Below are positions 33,719-42,352 of a stretch of DNA of 45,497 nt, piece by piece. The stretch's first letter is position 1. Every line of letters begins with the position of its first letter. Below the pieces are notes generated by a model. That model had not been told where the DNA came from. It made no database searches and saw nothing but the letters and a program-made list of their open reading frames with translations. This stretch comes from Methanocella sp. (GTDB lineage: Archaea; Halobacteriota; Methanocellia; Methanocellales; Methanocellaceae), in contig NZ_DATJPM010000060.1 of NCBI RefSeq assembly GCF_035506375.1, positions 1 through 45,497 on the forward strand, read 5' to 3'. A program made the position numbers and the translations under genes.

Positions 33719-34411
33719 TCACTTCTTCTCCGGCGCTGCCGGTGCGGCTGCCGCTCCGCCGGCTGCGGCGACTTCCTTCTTCCTGACGACGCCTACGGTG
33801 GCCCCGGTCCTGCCGGTCGACCTGGTCCTCTGGCCGCGGACCTTCTGGCCGCGCTCGTGCCGGATGCCCTTATAGGACCGGATCTTCTTCATCAGGTTGA
33901 TGTCTTCCTTGTTGCTGAGAATGAGGTCGGTACCCGTAAGGTGCCGGTTCTCGCCGGTGTAAGTGTCATTGCGCCTGTTCAGCATCCAGACAGGCATTAT
34001 GGTGTCGATGTTATCGAGGGCGTTCCTGAGCCTGTCGACCTGCTCCGGGGATAAGTATCCCATGGTCGCGTTCGGGTCGACTTCCGCCTTCCGGGCGAGG
34101 ATCTTGGACACGCGGATGCCGATGCCGTCGATGCCCGTGAGGGCGTACAGCACTTTAGCGGTGCCGTCCAGGTCGGTGTTCGCGATGCGCACGAGGTACT
34201 TGATCTCGTCCTTGGGCTTTTCCTCGGCTTTCTTCGCCTTCGGCTGCTTCTTGCCGTGGGCTTCGGCGCCTTCGGCGGGCTTTGCGGCCTTCTCCTTCTT
34301 TCCGCCCTTCTTAGGGGCGGCGGGAGCGGCTGCAGAAGCGGATTCTGCCGCGGGGGCCTCCTGCTTCTGGTCTTTCTTTGCCTTTTCAGGCTTATCGGAT
34401 TTCTCTGCCAT
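33719..34411 (-). CDS. rps13: Ribosomal protein uS13 with long N-terminal extension
   Basis: 230 residues. The uS13 core starts at about residue 68 (EIKYLVRIANTDLDGTAKVL), with helix-two-turn-helix TGIDGIGIRVSKILARKAEV and the basic end GIRHERGQKVRGQRTRSTGR. It is preceded by a Lys/Ala/Pro/Glu-rich disordered extension of about 65 residues and followed by an Ala-rich tail. The start at 34411 is supported by AAGGAGA nine bases upstream; the frame is open to 34576 but without a ribosome site. It is the first gene of this sub-operon. Confidence 0.95.
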   Translation of the reverse strand: MAEKSDKPEKAKKDQKQEAPAAESASAAAPAAPKKGGKKEKAAKPAEGAEAHGKKQPKAKKAEEKPKDEIKYLVRIANTDLDGTAKVLYALTGIDGIGIRVSKILARKAEVDPNATMGYLSPEQVDRLRNALDNIDTIMPVWMLNRRNDTYTGENRHLTGTDLILSNKEDINLMKKIRSYKGIRHERGQKVRGQRTRSTGRTGATVGVVRKKEVAAAGGAAAAPAAPEKK

Positions 34412-34547
34412 TATGTTGTCTCCTTTTTCATCCGTTGTGCCTCTTGCAGATACCATGTGAAGGTAGTTCCTGCCGATAGCGGGAACAGCACACACTGTCT
34501 CGAAAACACAGATGAACGAAATAAACGAGTGTATTCCACTGCTTGAT

Positions 34548-34558
34548 GGTATATAAGC
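34548..34558 (-). promoter_or_regulatory. TATA box of the uS13 operon
   Basis: Read on the minus strand, CTTATATACC at 34549-34558 is a good TATA element about 140 bp before the uS13 ATG, implying a leader of ~110 bases. The 431-bp gap 34412-34842 otherwise holds only this promoter and the hairpin at 34799-34832; no gene is convincing. Confidence 0.5.
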
Positions 34559-34798
34559 TTTTTCTCCGGCCCGCACGGGCCCGGCACGGGCATGAAAGAA
34601 GCAGGGGCCAGCTGGATACCGCCCTCATGCGGCGAATCGCCGGAGACTGCCGCGAAGCGCGTCGGTTGACTGATCGTTAGAGAAAGTTAATATATGGCCG
34701 GTAAAAATTATATAAATTGGGGAACGGGGGTTATGTAGCTTATCTTCTGCTATATCGCCCTTACGGGAACCTATTCTCCAATAGAATCTACACCGCAA

Positions 34799-34832
34799 CA
34801 TCCCGCCTTACGGCAATAAGTAAGGCGGGATG
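34799..34832. terminator. 13-bp perfect hairpin
   Basis: CATCCCGCCTTAC (34799-34811) and GTAAGGCGGGATG (34820-34832) pair perfectly around loop GGCAATAA. It lies 11 bases after the stop of the minus-strand secreted-protein gene. No T-run follows, so it may be a processing or stability element as much as a terminator. Confidence 0.5.
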
Positions 34833-34842
34833 ACATCGATGC

Positions 34843-35241
34843 TTATACAATTATCTTTTGTGCCACCATGTCGTAAGTGCCGTCCATAACGGCCGACGTG
34901 ACCTTTCCTTCCTGGACGATGATCCGGCAATCGTGGGGCGTCAGCGCTTCAGTCACCATCATGCCGTTTCTGTCACCATAGCCGCCGTGCGCGCAGGTGA
35001 AGTCTCCCGTCACCTCGTACATGCCAGGATCGGGGTAAGTGCCGGTGACGTTGACCCTGAGCGTATCCATCATGCCGTCGAACTTGAAGGTCGGCTCGTT
35101 CAGTATGAAGCTCTTTGCCACGTAGGCGGCCCCATCTGGCCCCGTAGTCGCCTGCTGGCCCGCCGTCGATGTGAGCATAGCCGCCGTGGCGACCACAAGG
35201 ACGAGCGCGGATAAGCTGAAGATCCCTAGTGTCCTGTCCAT
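34843..35241 (-). CDS. Small exported protein of unknown function
   Basis: 132 residues. The N-terminal segment (LGIFSLSALVLVVATAAMLT) is a signal peptide or anchor. The mature part is beta-rich (KFDGMMDTLRVNVTGTYPDP, MYEVTGDFTCAHGGYGDRNG) with two cysteines that could form a disulfide, and no family is recognised. It lies in the ~2.4 kb of non-ribosomal genes between tRNA-Ser and uS13. A 13-bp hairpin follows the stop. Confidence 0.6.
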   Translation of the reverse strand: MDRTLGIFSLSALVLVVATAAMLTSTAGQQATTGPDGAAYVAKSFILNEPTFKFDGMMDTLRVNVTGTYPDPGMYEVTGDFTCAHGGYGDRNGMMVTEALTPHDCRIIVQEGKVTSAVMDGTYDMVAQKIIV

Positions 35242-35410
35242 GGTCTCAAGGATAATCTAAACGTTTAATATGTTGTCGATAGCGGGTAACGGCTCTTTAT
35301 TATACGGCGACCGGTTCTGTAAAATTACGTGTTAATCATTTATCCATGCGGGCTTCCCTGCTATTTTCCATGACGACAACATTTATGGCCGCCGGCGCTC
35401 ACATAATATC

Positions 35411-35818
35411 ATGCCTGCAGCCATACAAACGGACGCGAAAAGCCCGCTAAGCCAGTGCGTCGAGCTTCTCTTAGACGTCGTCGGGGGCTCGTCGCAGCCC
35501 TTCGTCATCGCGGATTCTTCGGGCCTTATCATCGGGTGTAATGGAGCTTTTTGCCGGCTCGTGGGCTACTCGAAGGACGAGCTTCGCTCTAAGCGTGTGG
35601 TGGAACTAACGCCGCCCGAGTGGCGCAAGCAGGAGTCGGGCATCATCGCCGGCCAGGTCAGGTCAAAAATGCCGGCCATCTATCGTAAGGAATATATGCG
35701 AAGGGACGGCTCCCGGGTGCCCGTCGAGCTCTACGACCACGTCATCTTCGATAAGGCCGGCCATCCGCTTTACTTTTATGCCTTTGTTACAGATGTGACC
35801 GAGCGCAAGGATAGATAA
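35411..35818 (+). CDS. Stand-alone PAS-domain protein
   Basis: 135 residues with a single PAS/PAC unit: PFVIADSSGLIIGCNGAFCR, LVGYSKDELRSKRVVEL, RKEYMRRDGSRVPVELYDHV and the PAC end FYAFVTDVTERKDR. No kinase, cyclase or DNA-binding output follows the domain, and the frame closes right after it. It may act as a sensor through partner proteins. It is transcribed from its own promoter; ATG at 35411 is close to an AT-rich start region, so a leaderless mRNA is possible. Confidence 0.82.
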   Translation: MPAAIQTDAKSPLSQCVELLLDVVGGSSQPFVIADSSGLIIGCNGAFCRLVGYSKDELRSKRVVELTPPEWRKQESGIIAGQVRSKMPAIYRKEYMRRDGSRVPVELYDHVIFDKAGHPLYFYAFVTDVTERKDR

Positions 35819-35884
35819 AAATTTTAGCTCTTCTCCGATTTTTATATACTTAGACTAAAATTAATAATCCTGAAAAGGCGCAGG

Positions 35885-36094
35885 TCATGGATTATAGCTG
35901 ACCTGCGTTTCGTACATGAACCAGATGACGATGATGAGCCCTACGCCGATGGCCAGGATGCCATAGATGAGGGGGTCCGTATTTATGAGCGACAGGGGCC
36001 CGTTAGTCTGTTCGTTCAATACGGTCAGGCCCATGATCAGGATCAATATTGACATCGACCTGAAAGGCCAGTAGGACAATTCTACGTGCTTCAT
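35885..36094 (-). CDS. Small two-helix membrane protein
   Basis: 69 residues with two hydrophobic segments (SILILIMGLTVLN and PLIYGILAIGVGLIIVIWFM) separated by a short polar loop. The N-terminus is basic/aromatic (MKHVELSYWPFRSM). AAGGAGGT eight bases before the ATG is the strongest ribosome site in the region, which supports real translation. No family is recognised. Confidence 0.65.
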   Translation of the reverse strand: MKHVELSYWPFRSMSILILIMGLTVLNEQTNGPLSLINTDPLIYGILAIGVGLIIVIWFMYETQVSYNP

Positions 36095-36246
36095 CCGGTT
36101 AACCTCCTTACAATATTCTATTTAGGAGTATTATGATAAATAGTTGTTGTAATTTTTAAATGAATAATCGTTATAATTATTTTCTAAGGCTTACTATTTT
36201 ATGAGATAATATCTCTAATATCGGGTAATATTAAGGTTGGATCCGC

Positions 36247-36879
36247 TTGAGGCCCGCCGACAGGGACATACTAAAAAATTATTATGGCGAGAAGCTGAAG
36301 TCTTATGGCCACGACACCCGGAGCCTGGGCTGGATCCCCGGGGCCAGGAAAGTACGCTTCGATGCGCTTACGTCCATCGGCGATCTTCAGGGCAGTTCCG
36401 TCCTGGACGTCGGATGTGGGTTCGGCGACCTTTACGGCTACCTCGCAGGCCGGGGAATAAAAGTCGATTATACGGGAGTCGATATTAATCCGGACTTTAT
36501 CAGTATCGCCCGGGAAGCTTATCCAGACGCCCGGTTCGTGGTAGCGGATTTTGAGGATGACGATGCCGGCAGCGAATTCAACTGGGCCTTTGCCGCAGGC
36601 ATTTTTACTCTTAAGATATCCGATAACCGCCGATTCATCCGGGATACGCTGAAAAAGATGTTCGATGTCTGCAATAAAGGGGTGGCCGCCGATTTCCTGG
36701 GCCCGACCTCCGCCGGCAATGACGCATACTGGCAGTGCCCGCCCGAAGAGGTGCTGAAGTTCTGTAGAGGCCTGACGAAAAGAGTCGTGGTCCGGGCGGA
36801 TTACATGTCCACCGAGTACTGCGTCTATCTATATAAAGACGAGATGGCAGACGAGAGGAATGTCTTCGAAAAAGCTTAA
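36247..36879 (+). CDS. Class I SAM-dependent methyltransferase
   Basis: 210 residues. Motif I is SVLDVGCGFGDLYGYLAGRG, motif II DYTGVDINPDFISIAREAYP, then ARFVVADFEDDD and NWAFAAGIFTLKI. The acceptor region (GPTSAGNDAYWQCPPEEVLK) is not diagnostic. The start is TTG at 36247 with an AAGG motif about 10 bases upstream; no ATG is available in frame. It ends eight bases from the 3' end of tRNA-Ser, which lies on the opposite strand. Confidence 0.82.
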   Translation: MRPADRDILKNYYGEKLKSYGHDTRSLGWIPGARKVRFDALTSIGDLQGSSVLDVGCGFGDLYGYLAGRGIKVDYTGVDINPDFISIAREAYPDARFVVADFEDDDAGSEFNWAFAAGIFTLKISDNRRFIRDTLKKMFDVCNKGVAADFLGPTSAGNDAYWQCPPEEVLKFCRGLTKRVVVRADYMSTEYCVYLYKDEMADERNVFEKA

Positions 36880-36886
36880 AAGTTAG

Positions 36887-36990
36887 CGCCGAGGAAGGGA
36901 CTCGAACCCTTGCGGAAGTTTCCCCCCACAAGCTGACTGGTTTCCATTATAGAATTCCAGGCTTGCGCCTTACCACTAGACTACCTCGGC
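36887..36990 (-). tRNA. tRNA-Ser (anticodon GGA) with intron
   Basis: 104 nt on the minus strand; mature length 84. The acceptor stem is GCCGAGG/CCTCGGC with discriminator G, as expected for Ser, and no encoded CCA. The anticodon stem is CAAGC/GCTTG. A 20-nt intron at 36935-36954 interrupts the loop after position 37. CTGG of the exon pairs with CCAG of the intron, giving bulges AAT and TCA, a canonical bulge-helix-bulge for the archaeal splicing endonuclease. The long variable arm confirms class II. Confidence 0.93.
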
Positions 36991-37024
36991 ATTACACAAA
37001 ACGCAACCCTAATTCGTGGTTCTA

Positions 37025-38023
37025 TCATTTAAATGTTTTCTTCCACTCTTTGGGGTATACTCCCGGCTCCATGACGACGCGCACAGTATCCATCGCCTGT
37101 CCCTCTTTTACCGCCATGATCTCCTCGGTGGTCATCTTCGCCGTACCTATGGAGACAACCTCGCCGATCAGCGTGAATACGGCCACCATATCACCCTTCT
37201 GAATTCCAGTGTCGACCTTACTGATCCCCTGGACATATAGCTGGGCGCCCTCGGCGAGCGCGTCGACCGCCGAGTCTTTTACCACGATACGTGGCATATT
37301 CCTCAAGGCATGCTCCATGGGCAGGATAATATTTTTTAGCGGCGCCTCATCGCCCTGCGTATAATAAAAGTAGGCGTCCGTCAGGTCCTGGAGCGTGATG
37401 AGTGTATCGTCCTCCTTGAACGGGCCCGACCTGGTCCGTCGGAGCTCGTACATGTGGGCTCCGACGCCCAGCGCCTCGCCCATGTCGTGGCACAGCTTCC
37501 GGATGTAGGTGCCCGCCTCGCAGCCGACTTTGAAGAGCACGTCCCGGCCGTCCATCTCTAAAAAATCGATATAGTAGATGGTCCGCTTGCGCAGCTGTCG
37601 CTTTACCGCGCTGACCAGGGGAGGCCGCTGGTAGATGACGCCGGTGAACTCGCCCAGGATGGCTTTAACCCGGGCTTCCGGGACGTCTGCGTGCAGCCGC
37701 ATGACACAGACGTATTCCTTACCGGATAAAAGTAAATTGCGCACGAGACGCGTGGCGTCGCCCAGCATTGTGGGAAGAACACCCGTCACGTGGGGGTCCA
37801 GCGTGCCGCTGTGGCCGGCACGCTTGATGTGCAGAATATTTTTGACCCAAGCCGTGACCTCGTGGCTCGTCGGGCCATAGGGCTTGTCTAAATTGATGAC
37901 GCCCTTCTCCAAAAGCTCCACAACGCTCCGGGCGTAAGGGTCCTTGCCGTAGCCCTGAGGCCGGCATTCTTCCTTTATTAAAAGCTCTCGTGGCCGCTCG
38001 CCCGGCAGCATATCAGGCGCCAT
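37025..38023 (-). CDS. cbf5: tRNA/rRNA pseudouridine synthase Cbf5
   Basis: 332 residues of archaeal Cbf5, the catalytic subunit of H/ACA guide particles. The catalytic Asp76 is in RAGHSGTLDPHVTGVLP. Further motifs are YVCVMRLHADV, YQRPPLVSAVKRQLRKRTIY and GTYIRKLCHDMGEALGVGAH. The PUA domain occupies about 240-320 (MPRIVVKDSAVDALAEGAQL). Its ATG overlaps the cmk 3' end by 11 bases. In many archaea eL14 lies between cmk and cbf5; it is absent here. Confidence 0.97.
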   Translation of the reverse strand: MAPDMLPGERPRELLIKEECRPQGYGKDPYARSVVELLEKGVINLDKPYGPTSHEVTAWVKNILHIKRAGHSGTLDPHVTGVLPTMLGDATRLVRNLLLSGKEYVCVMRLHADVPEARVKAILGEFTGVIYQRPPLVSAVKRQLRKRTIYYIDFLEMDGRDVLFKVGCEAGTYIRKLCHDMGEALGVGAHMYELRRTRSGPFKEDDTLITLQDLTDAYFYYTQGDEAPLKNIILPMEHALRNMPRIVVKDSAVDALAEGAQLYVQGISKVDTGIQKGDMVAVFTLIGEVVSIGTAKMTTEEIMAVKEGQAMDTVRVVMEPGVYPKEWKKTFK

Positions 38024-38546
38024 TATTCTTCAACCCGTCAATTGCCATAGAGATGATATCCGCCACGCCCTTCGCATCCCACAATCGCGTGTCGATGATC
38101 AGGTCGTAGCAGGACCAGTCGTGCTGGTCGATATTGTAGAACTTCTTATAGCGCGTCGACTCGACGAGCTCCCGGGCCTCGTTATCCGCAAGCGCCTTCT
38201 CGATGGATATGCCCTCGCGCTTCGCGACCCTCCGCGCACGTACCTGGGGCGTAGTCTTCAGCCATATCTTGAGGTCAGCTTCGATGGTATGGCCGGCCAG
38301 GCGGCCCTCCACGAGGGCCATGTCGCATTTCTGCGCCAGCTCTTTCTGCCTCCGGTCGATGGCTATGTCGATGGAAGATTCCTTCTGGGCCAGGGCGCCG
38401 AACTCCTCCAGCGTCATGCCCCGCTCCTGGGCGAGTCTTCTGAACTGCTCGCCCGCGGATATCATGGTGAAACCATACCTGTCGATGAGCTCTCGTGCGA
38501 CAGACGTCTTCCCGGAGCCGGGAAGACCGCTAAGCGTAACGATCAT
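38013..38546 (-). CDS. cmk: Archaeal cytidylate kinase
   Basis: 177 residues. P-loop GLPGSGKTSVARELI is at 7-21, with the CMP-binding part SAGEQFRRLAQERGMTLEEF and the lid region RRVAKREGISIEKA. It converts CMP and dCMP to diphosphates. It is the short archaeal form. It overlaps both neighbours: four bases with the DUF106 gene and 11 with cbf5, so the three are translationally coupled. Confidence 0.96.
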   Translation of the reverse strand: MIVTLSGLPGSGKTSVARELIDRYGFTMISAGEQFRRLAQERGMTLEEFGALAQKESSIDIAIDRRQKELAQKCDMALVEGRLAGHTIEADLKIWLKTTPQVRARRVAKREGISIEKALADNEARELVESTRYKKFYNIDQHDWSCYDLIIDTRLWDAKGVADIISMAIDGLKNNGA

Positions 38547-39199
38547 GATGGGGCCACGGTACCTGTGTTAAGGGCTTTCCTGACCATGGAGCTAATGGCC
38601 ATCGAGCAGATCAGCGACCACCAGACCCAGTACGGGAAGAGCAGGAACCCGTCCGTCAGCTTGACCGCGCCGAAGAGCGGGAAGATCATCGTCATGCCGA
38701 TGTTAGCCGGCTGCTGTAAATACCAGTAAGCCCACCAGAACAGGGGGATGGAGACGAACACGATGAAGCCCATAGGCTTCATCTGCTGCTTGGTCATCTC
38801 CGTCTGGTCCGACATCATGCTAAGCTGTTCCTGCTCGAGCTGCTTGAGCTTTTTCTTATTCCCCGAAAGCTGGGCTTCCTTGTACTCCTTCTGGTACGAC
38901 TGGTTCCTCTGCATGACACGCCGGTAAAGGTCCCAGTCCATGGTGTACTTTTGTATGATCGTGGAAGCGACCGAGACGATAAGAGCTATGATAAGCACGG
39001 CCATGTAGAACGGCATGGTAGCGTTGATAGGCGATACGATAATGTTCACGTAATAGGACATCGTATTCCTGAACCAGGCAGGCAAAAAGATAGAGCCGAT
39101 GAAAATGCCGAACCCGAGCACCAGGATGATATTCTGGATAGTGTTTACGATGCCGCCTTTTTTCTTGGCCTTCGTTTCAGTAGTATTATTGTCGCTCAT
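38543..39199 (-). CDS. DUF106 archaeal Oxa1/YidC/EMC3-like insertase
   Basis: 218 residues of the archaeal DUF106 family, a minimal member of the YidC/Oxa1/Get1/EMC3 superfamily that inserts membrane proteins. It has an N-terminal hydrophobic segment, a second (FYMAVLIIALIVSVASTIIQ), a cytoplasmic coiled-coil hairpin (KEAQLSGNKKKLKQLEQEQL) and C-terminal helices (GFIVFVSIPLFWWAYWYL). GAGGAG lies five bases before the ATG at 39199; a GTG at 39202 is too close to it. Its place after secY and adk is the usual archaeal order. Confidence 0.92.
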   Translation of the reverse strand: MSDNNTTETKAKKKGGIVNTIQNIILVLGFGIFIGSIFLPAWFRNTMSYYVNIIVSPINATMPFYMAVLIIALIVSVASTIIQKYTMDWDLYRRVMQRNQSYQKEYKEAQLSGNKKKLKQLEQEQLSMMSDQTEMTKQQMKPMGFIVFVSIPLFWWAYWYLQQPANIGMTMIFPLFGAVKLTDGFLLFPYWVWWSLICSMAISSMVRKALNTGTVAPS

Positions 39200-39239
39200 C
39201 ACGACTCCTCATGAAAATAGAAGATTTGTACATATAACG

Positions 39240-39890
39240 TTACTGCAATCTTTCGAGGGCCTTCAGGATGTCCGAGCGCACCTCGTCGATCTCCCGCTCG
39301 CCGTCTATGTCTATGAGCAGGCCCTTCTTCCGGTAATAGTCGATGAGGGGCTGAGTCTGCTTCTGATAGACCTCTATGCGGTGCTTGATAGCTGCCTCGG
39401 TGTCGTCGGCCCTCTGGTAGAGCTCGCCGCCGCACTGGTCGCAGACGCCGGGGACCTTAGGCGGGTTAGACTTGATGTTGTAAGTCGCCCCGCAGGAACG
39501 GCATGTCCTGCGCCCTGACAGCCGACTTATCAATTCATTCGCGCCGACGTCGACGTTCACGACGGCGTCCAGATTCTTATTGATGTCGTCCAGGATCGGG
39601 TCCAGTGCCTCCGCCTGCGCGATCGTCCTGGGAAAGCCGTCGAGCAGGAAGCCCTTTTTCGTGTCGGGCTTCTGCAGGCGGTCCCTGATCAGGTCGATCA
39701 GCAGCTCGTCGGGGACGAGGGCGCCATTATCCATAAAGACCTTTGCCTTTTTTCCCAGCGCAGTGCCTTCACGGACATTCTCCCTGAGGATATCGCCCGT
39801 GGAGATGTGCGGAACATTGAACTTTTCGGAAATAAACTTTGCCTGGGTGCCTTTACCGGCACCCGGGGGCCCGAATAGGACGATCTGCAT
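39240..39890 (-). CDS. adk: Adenylate kinase, zinc-lid long form
   Basis: 216 residues. P-loop FGPPGAGKGTQAKFI, NMP-binding ISTGDILRENVREGTALGKK, and DGFPRTIAQAEAL are typical of bacterial-type long Adk. The lid has a zinc site with CRSCG and CDQCGG. It balances ATP, ADP and AMP. The archaeal trimeric AdkA of Methanococcus is shorter and different, so this is the long form found in several euryarchaea. It lies two bases after secY. Confidence 0.96.
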   Translation of the reverse strand: MQIVLFGPPGAGKGTQAKFISEKFNVPHISTGDILRENVREGTALGKKAKVFMDNGALVPDELLIDLIRDRLQKPDTKKGFLLDGFPRTIAQAEALDPILDDINKNLDAVVNVDVGANELISRLSGRRTCRSCGATYNIKSNPPKVPGVCDQCGGELYQRADDTEAAIKHRIEVYQKQTQPLIDYYRKKGLLIDIDGEREIDEVRSDILKALERLQ

Positions 39891-39891
39891 A

Positions 39892-41412
39892 CTATTCTTC
39901 TCCGAGGAATCTTCGTATGAGCGGGTGCATCTCCATGAGCTGTTCGCTCGCCACCTTCTCGTAGAGCTGGTATATGATGCTCACGGCCAGCAGCATGCCC
40001 GTACCGCCTACGCCTCCGATCAGGCCGAACATGCTGGCGATCAGCGTCAGCACGCCGATGAAGGCGCCGCCGATCACTGTGACCTTTGGGATATAGCGGG
40101 AGACGACTTTCTCGATGACCTGCTCGTTCCTGCGGAAACCTGGTATCTGCATGCCGCTCTTTTGTATTTGCTTGGCGACCTTGGTCGAGCCCATGCCCGT
40201 GGTCTCCACCCAGAAGATGGCGAACACGATGCCGCCCGCGATGAGAATGAACGCGTCCACCAGGAAGTGCAGGGCGATCATCCAGGACTGGATGCCCGGA
40301 TAGTACGAGTATACGTATGGCGGCAGCCAGTCGTTATAACTGCCGATCGGGTTCAGGAAGTACCAGAGGCCCGGCGGCTGCGGGACGCCCGCGGAATTGT
40401 ACGTACCCAGCGCGGTAAAGTTATACCGGCTATAGGCCAGGCTTCCGATGAGCTTGACGTTGGCCTGGAGAGCCCTGACGAGGATCATCGGCAGGACCGA
40501 CGCGTAGATGAGCTTCACGGGGAACTTGCCCCGGGCGCCCCTTACGGCCGCGTGGGACAGCGGTATCTCGATCCTCGTCGATTCCACGTATACTACCATC
40601 AGGAAAATCGCGATGGTCGCGATCAGCGCCAGTACGTCGCCGCGGGTGAGCAGCATCAGTAAGCCGTCCGTGGACAATAGCTGGCTCTGCGTGTATGTCG
40701 AAAGGAGATAGTTCCACTTAAAAATGATGCCGATCGGGTCGTTATAGCCGACCCCGGAAATCTGGACACCCAGAGGCTGGCTGATCACGGGCGGGTTCCA
40801 GTTGAATATGCCGCCCATCAGGGCCTGCGCGACGCCCGCCACGATGAACAGCGAAACGCCGCTGCCGATGCCCCACTTGGAGACGATCTCATCCATGTAT
40901 AAGATGAGAACGCCGCCGAAGGCGACCTCAATGAAAATGATGAGAGAGAGGATGCCCGTGCTGATCCCAAGCTGAGCAGCTATGGTGGGATCAGGTATCA
41001 GGTATCCTCCATACATCTGCGGAAGGATCTCCAGGACAATCATAACGAACACCAGCAGCTTTTGTAAGCCCTGGAAGATCGCCTGGTCCTTCGGGTCCGT
41101 CGTATCCAGCGGCAGGATCTCCGCGCCGACCAGTAGCTGCAGCACGATGGAGGCCGTGACGATCGGGCCGATGCCCAGAAGGATGATCGACCCCGTCGAG
41201 CCGGCCAGGATGGCACGGTAAGCCGCCAGCACGTCCTGCGAGCTGCTGCTCAGCCCGAAGACTGAGATGTTGGATAGGACGAAGTACAGTATCAGTACTG
41301 CCACCGTCCACATCAGCTTTCGCTGGAAGTGGACGTGCTTCTCAGGCCGCTTCACGGCCGGGAGACGCCGAAGGAAAGGTTCTACGCGATCTTTTAACCC
41401 CATTTCCGCCAT
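39892..41412 (-). CDS. secY: Protein translocase subunit SecY
   Basis: 506 residues with ten transmembrane segments, the pore of the Sec61/SecY channel. Visible features are the N-terminal RVEPFLRRLPAVKRPEKHVH, plug region SVFGLSSSSQDVLAAYRAIL, helix 5 region GIGSGVSLFIVAGVAQALMG and cytoplasmic loops with basic ends. An extracytoplasmic insert around residues 330-365 (YNSAGVPQPPGLWYF, SYNDWLPPYVYSYYPGIQSW) is proline- and tyrosine-rich. It follows uL15 in the canonical spc order. Confidence 0.97.
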   Translation of the reverse strand: MAEMGLKDRVEPFLRRLPAVKRPEKHVHFQRKLMWTVAVLILYFVLSNISVFGLSSSSQDVLAAYRAILAGSTGSIILLGIGPIVTASIVLQLLVGAEILPLDTTDPKDQAIFQGLQKLLVFVMIVLEILPQMYGGYLIPDPTIAAQLGISTGILSLIIFIEVAFGGVLILYMDEIVSKWGIGSGVSLFIVAGVAQALMGGIFNWNPPVISQPLGVQISGVGYNDPIGIIFKWNYLLSTYTQSQLLSTDGLLMLLTRGDVLALIATIAIFLMVVYVESTRIEIPLSHAAVRGARGKFPVKLIYASVLPMILVRALQANVKLIGSLAYSRYNFTALGTYNSAGVPQPPGLWYFLNPIGSYNDWLPPYVYSYYPGIQSWMIALHFLVDAFILIAGGIVFAIFWVETTGMGSTKVAKQIQKSGMQIPGFRRNEQVIEKVVSRYIPKVTVIGGAFIGVLTLIASMFGLIGGVGGTGMLLAVSIIYQLYEKVASEQLMEMHPLIRRFLGEE

Positions 41413-41444
41413 TATGACACCTTTATGGTATGCTTGTCTGTAGT

Positions 41445-41885
41445 CTATGCAGTCTCTGTCTCAGATATGATTTGTCCGCCTTGCTCTTCAACTTTTGCCT
41501 TGGCGGATGCGGACGCAGTGCTTACGTTGATGACGTATTTCCTGCTTACGCGGCCGTTCCCGAGGAGCTTGCCAAAGCCCAGCTCGCCCAGGTTAATGCT
41601 GATGGCTCCGTCCTTATCGGACGCGACGCCCGCCTCCACGAGGTAGGGTGCCATCTCGTCGAGCTCGCCCACGTTGAGCGAGCTTACGGTGGTCCGGCAT
41701 GCCGGCGGCTGGTGGAAGCCGTGCTTGCCGAACATCCAGCCCTGCTGCATTGCCCTGAAGGTGTTGTGCTTGCAGGCGCCGGCGTGTCCGCGGCCTCCAC
41801 GGCTTCCTCCGCCACGGCGGTTCTTGTGGGTGCCACCGCCGCAGGTGCGCGAGCCGCGATAGGAGTGACTCTTTTGCTTCGTCAT
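41445..41885 (-). CDS. rpl15: Ribosomal protein uL15
   Basis: 146 residues. The glycine/arginine-rich N-terminus (SHSYRGSRTCGGGTHKNRRG, GSRGGRGHAGACKHN) is typical of uL15. The globular part (VSSLNVGELDEMAPYLVEAG, LGELGFGKLLGNGRVSRKYV) follows. The start at 41885 has GGTGA six bases upstream; an in-frame GTG at 41894 is less likely. It lies between uL30 and secY. Confidence 0.97.
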   Translation of the reverse strand: MTKQKSHSYRGSRTCGGGTHKNRRGGGSRGGRGHAGACKHNTFRAMQQGWMFGKHGFHQPPACRTTVSSLNVGELDEMAPYLVEAGVASDKDGAISINLGELGFGKLLGNGRVSRKYVINVSTASASAKAKVEEQGGQIISETETA

Positions 41886-41890
41886 AGTTA

Positions 41891-42352
41891 TCACCTCATC
41901 TTCTCTACGAGCCGGGAGATCTCCTCCCCGTAGTTCCCGAGCGCTCCGCCCTGCTGGAACGTCCTCTTCAGGCCCGCATGGCCCTTGCGGGGCGGGTGCA
42001 TCCGGAAGACGGGGTTCAGGCCAGGCAGGTCCTTGATCGTCGCATTGCCACTCTCAAGGGCCTCGGCGAACTCCTTAATGGACTTGTAGCTCGAGTTCTT
42101 CGCCACGTAGTCGTCGGTCAGCCTCTCGCCTCCGACGGTCCTTCCACGGTTCTCCAGGATCAGCGTCAGCGTAGCCGCGTCCACAGGGCCGAAGGCCACG
42201 TAGTCCTTCACCTTCTGGATCATGCCCCTATAGTTGGGCGTGTCCGGGACGACGACGCAGTGGTTGATCTGGTTGAGCCGGAGCATCTTCAGCGTATCCT
42301 TGATCTCGGGCTTCGTATTCACGGAGCCCCTGAGCCTAATGATCGCGTACAT
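41891..42352 (-). CDS. rpl30: Ribosomal protein uL30
   Basis: 153 residues of the long archaeal/eukaryotic uL30. The start MYAIIRLRGSVNTKPEIKDT and the block LRLNQINHCVVVPDTPNYRG are diagnostic, and the end NPVFRMHPPRKGHAGLKRTF is conserved. The first base of its ATG overlaps the last base of the uS5 stop codon. It is part of the spc operon. Confidence 0.97.
   Translation of the reverse strand: MYAIIRLRGSVNTKPEIKDTLKMLRLNQINHCVVVPDTPNYRGMIQKVKDYVAFGPVDAATLTLILENRGRTVGGERLTDDYVAKNSSYKSIKEFAEALESGNATIKDLPGLNPVFRMHPPRKGHAGLKRTFQQGGALGNYGEEISRLVEKMR

Noticed and set aside
34592..34669. 25-codon plus-strand frame before the uS13 promoter
   Set aside because: Too short, no ribosome site and no recognisable features.
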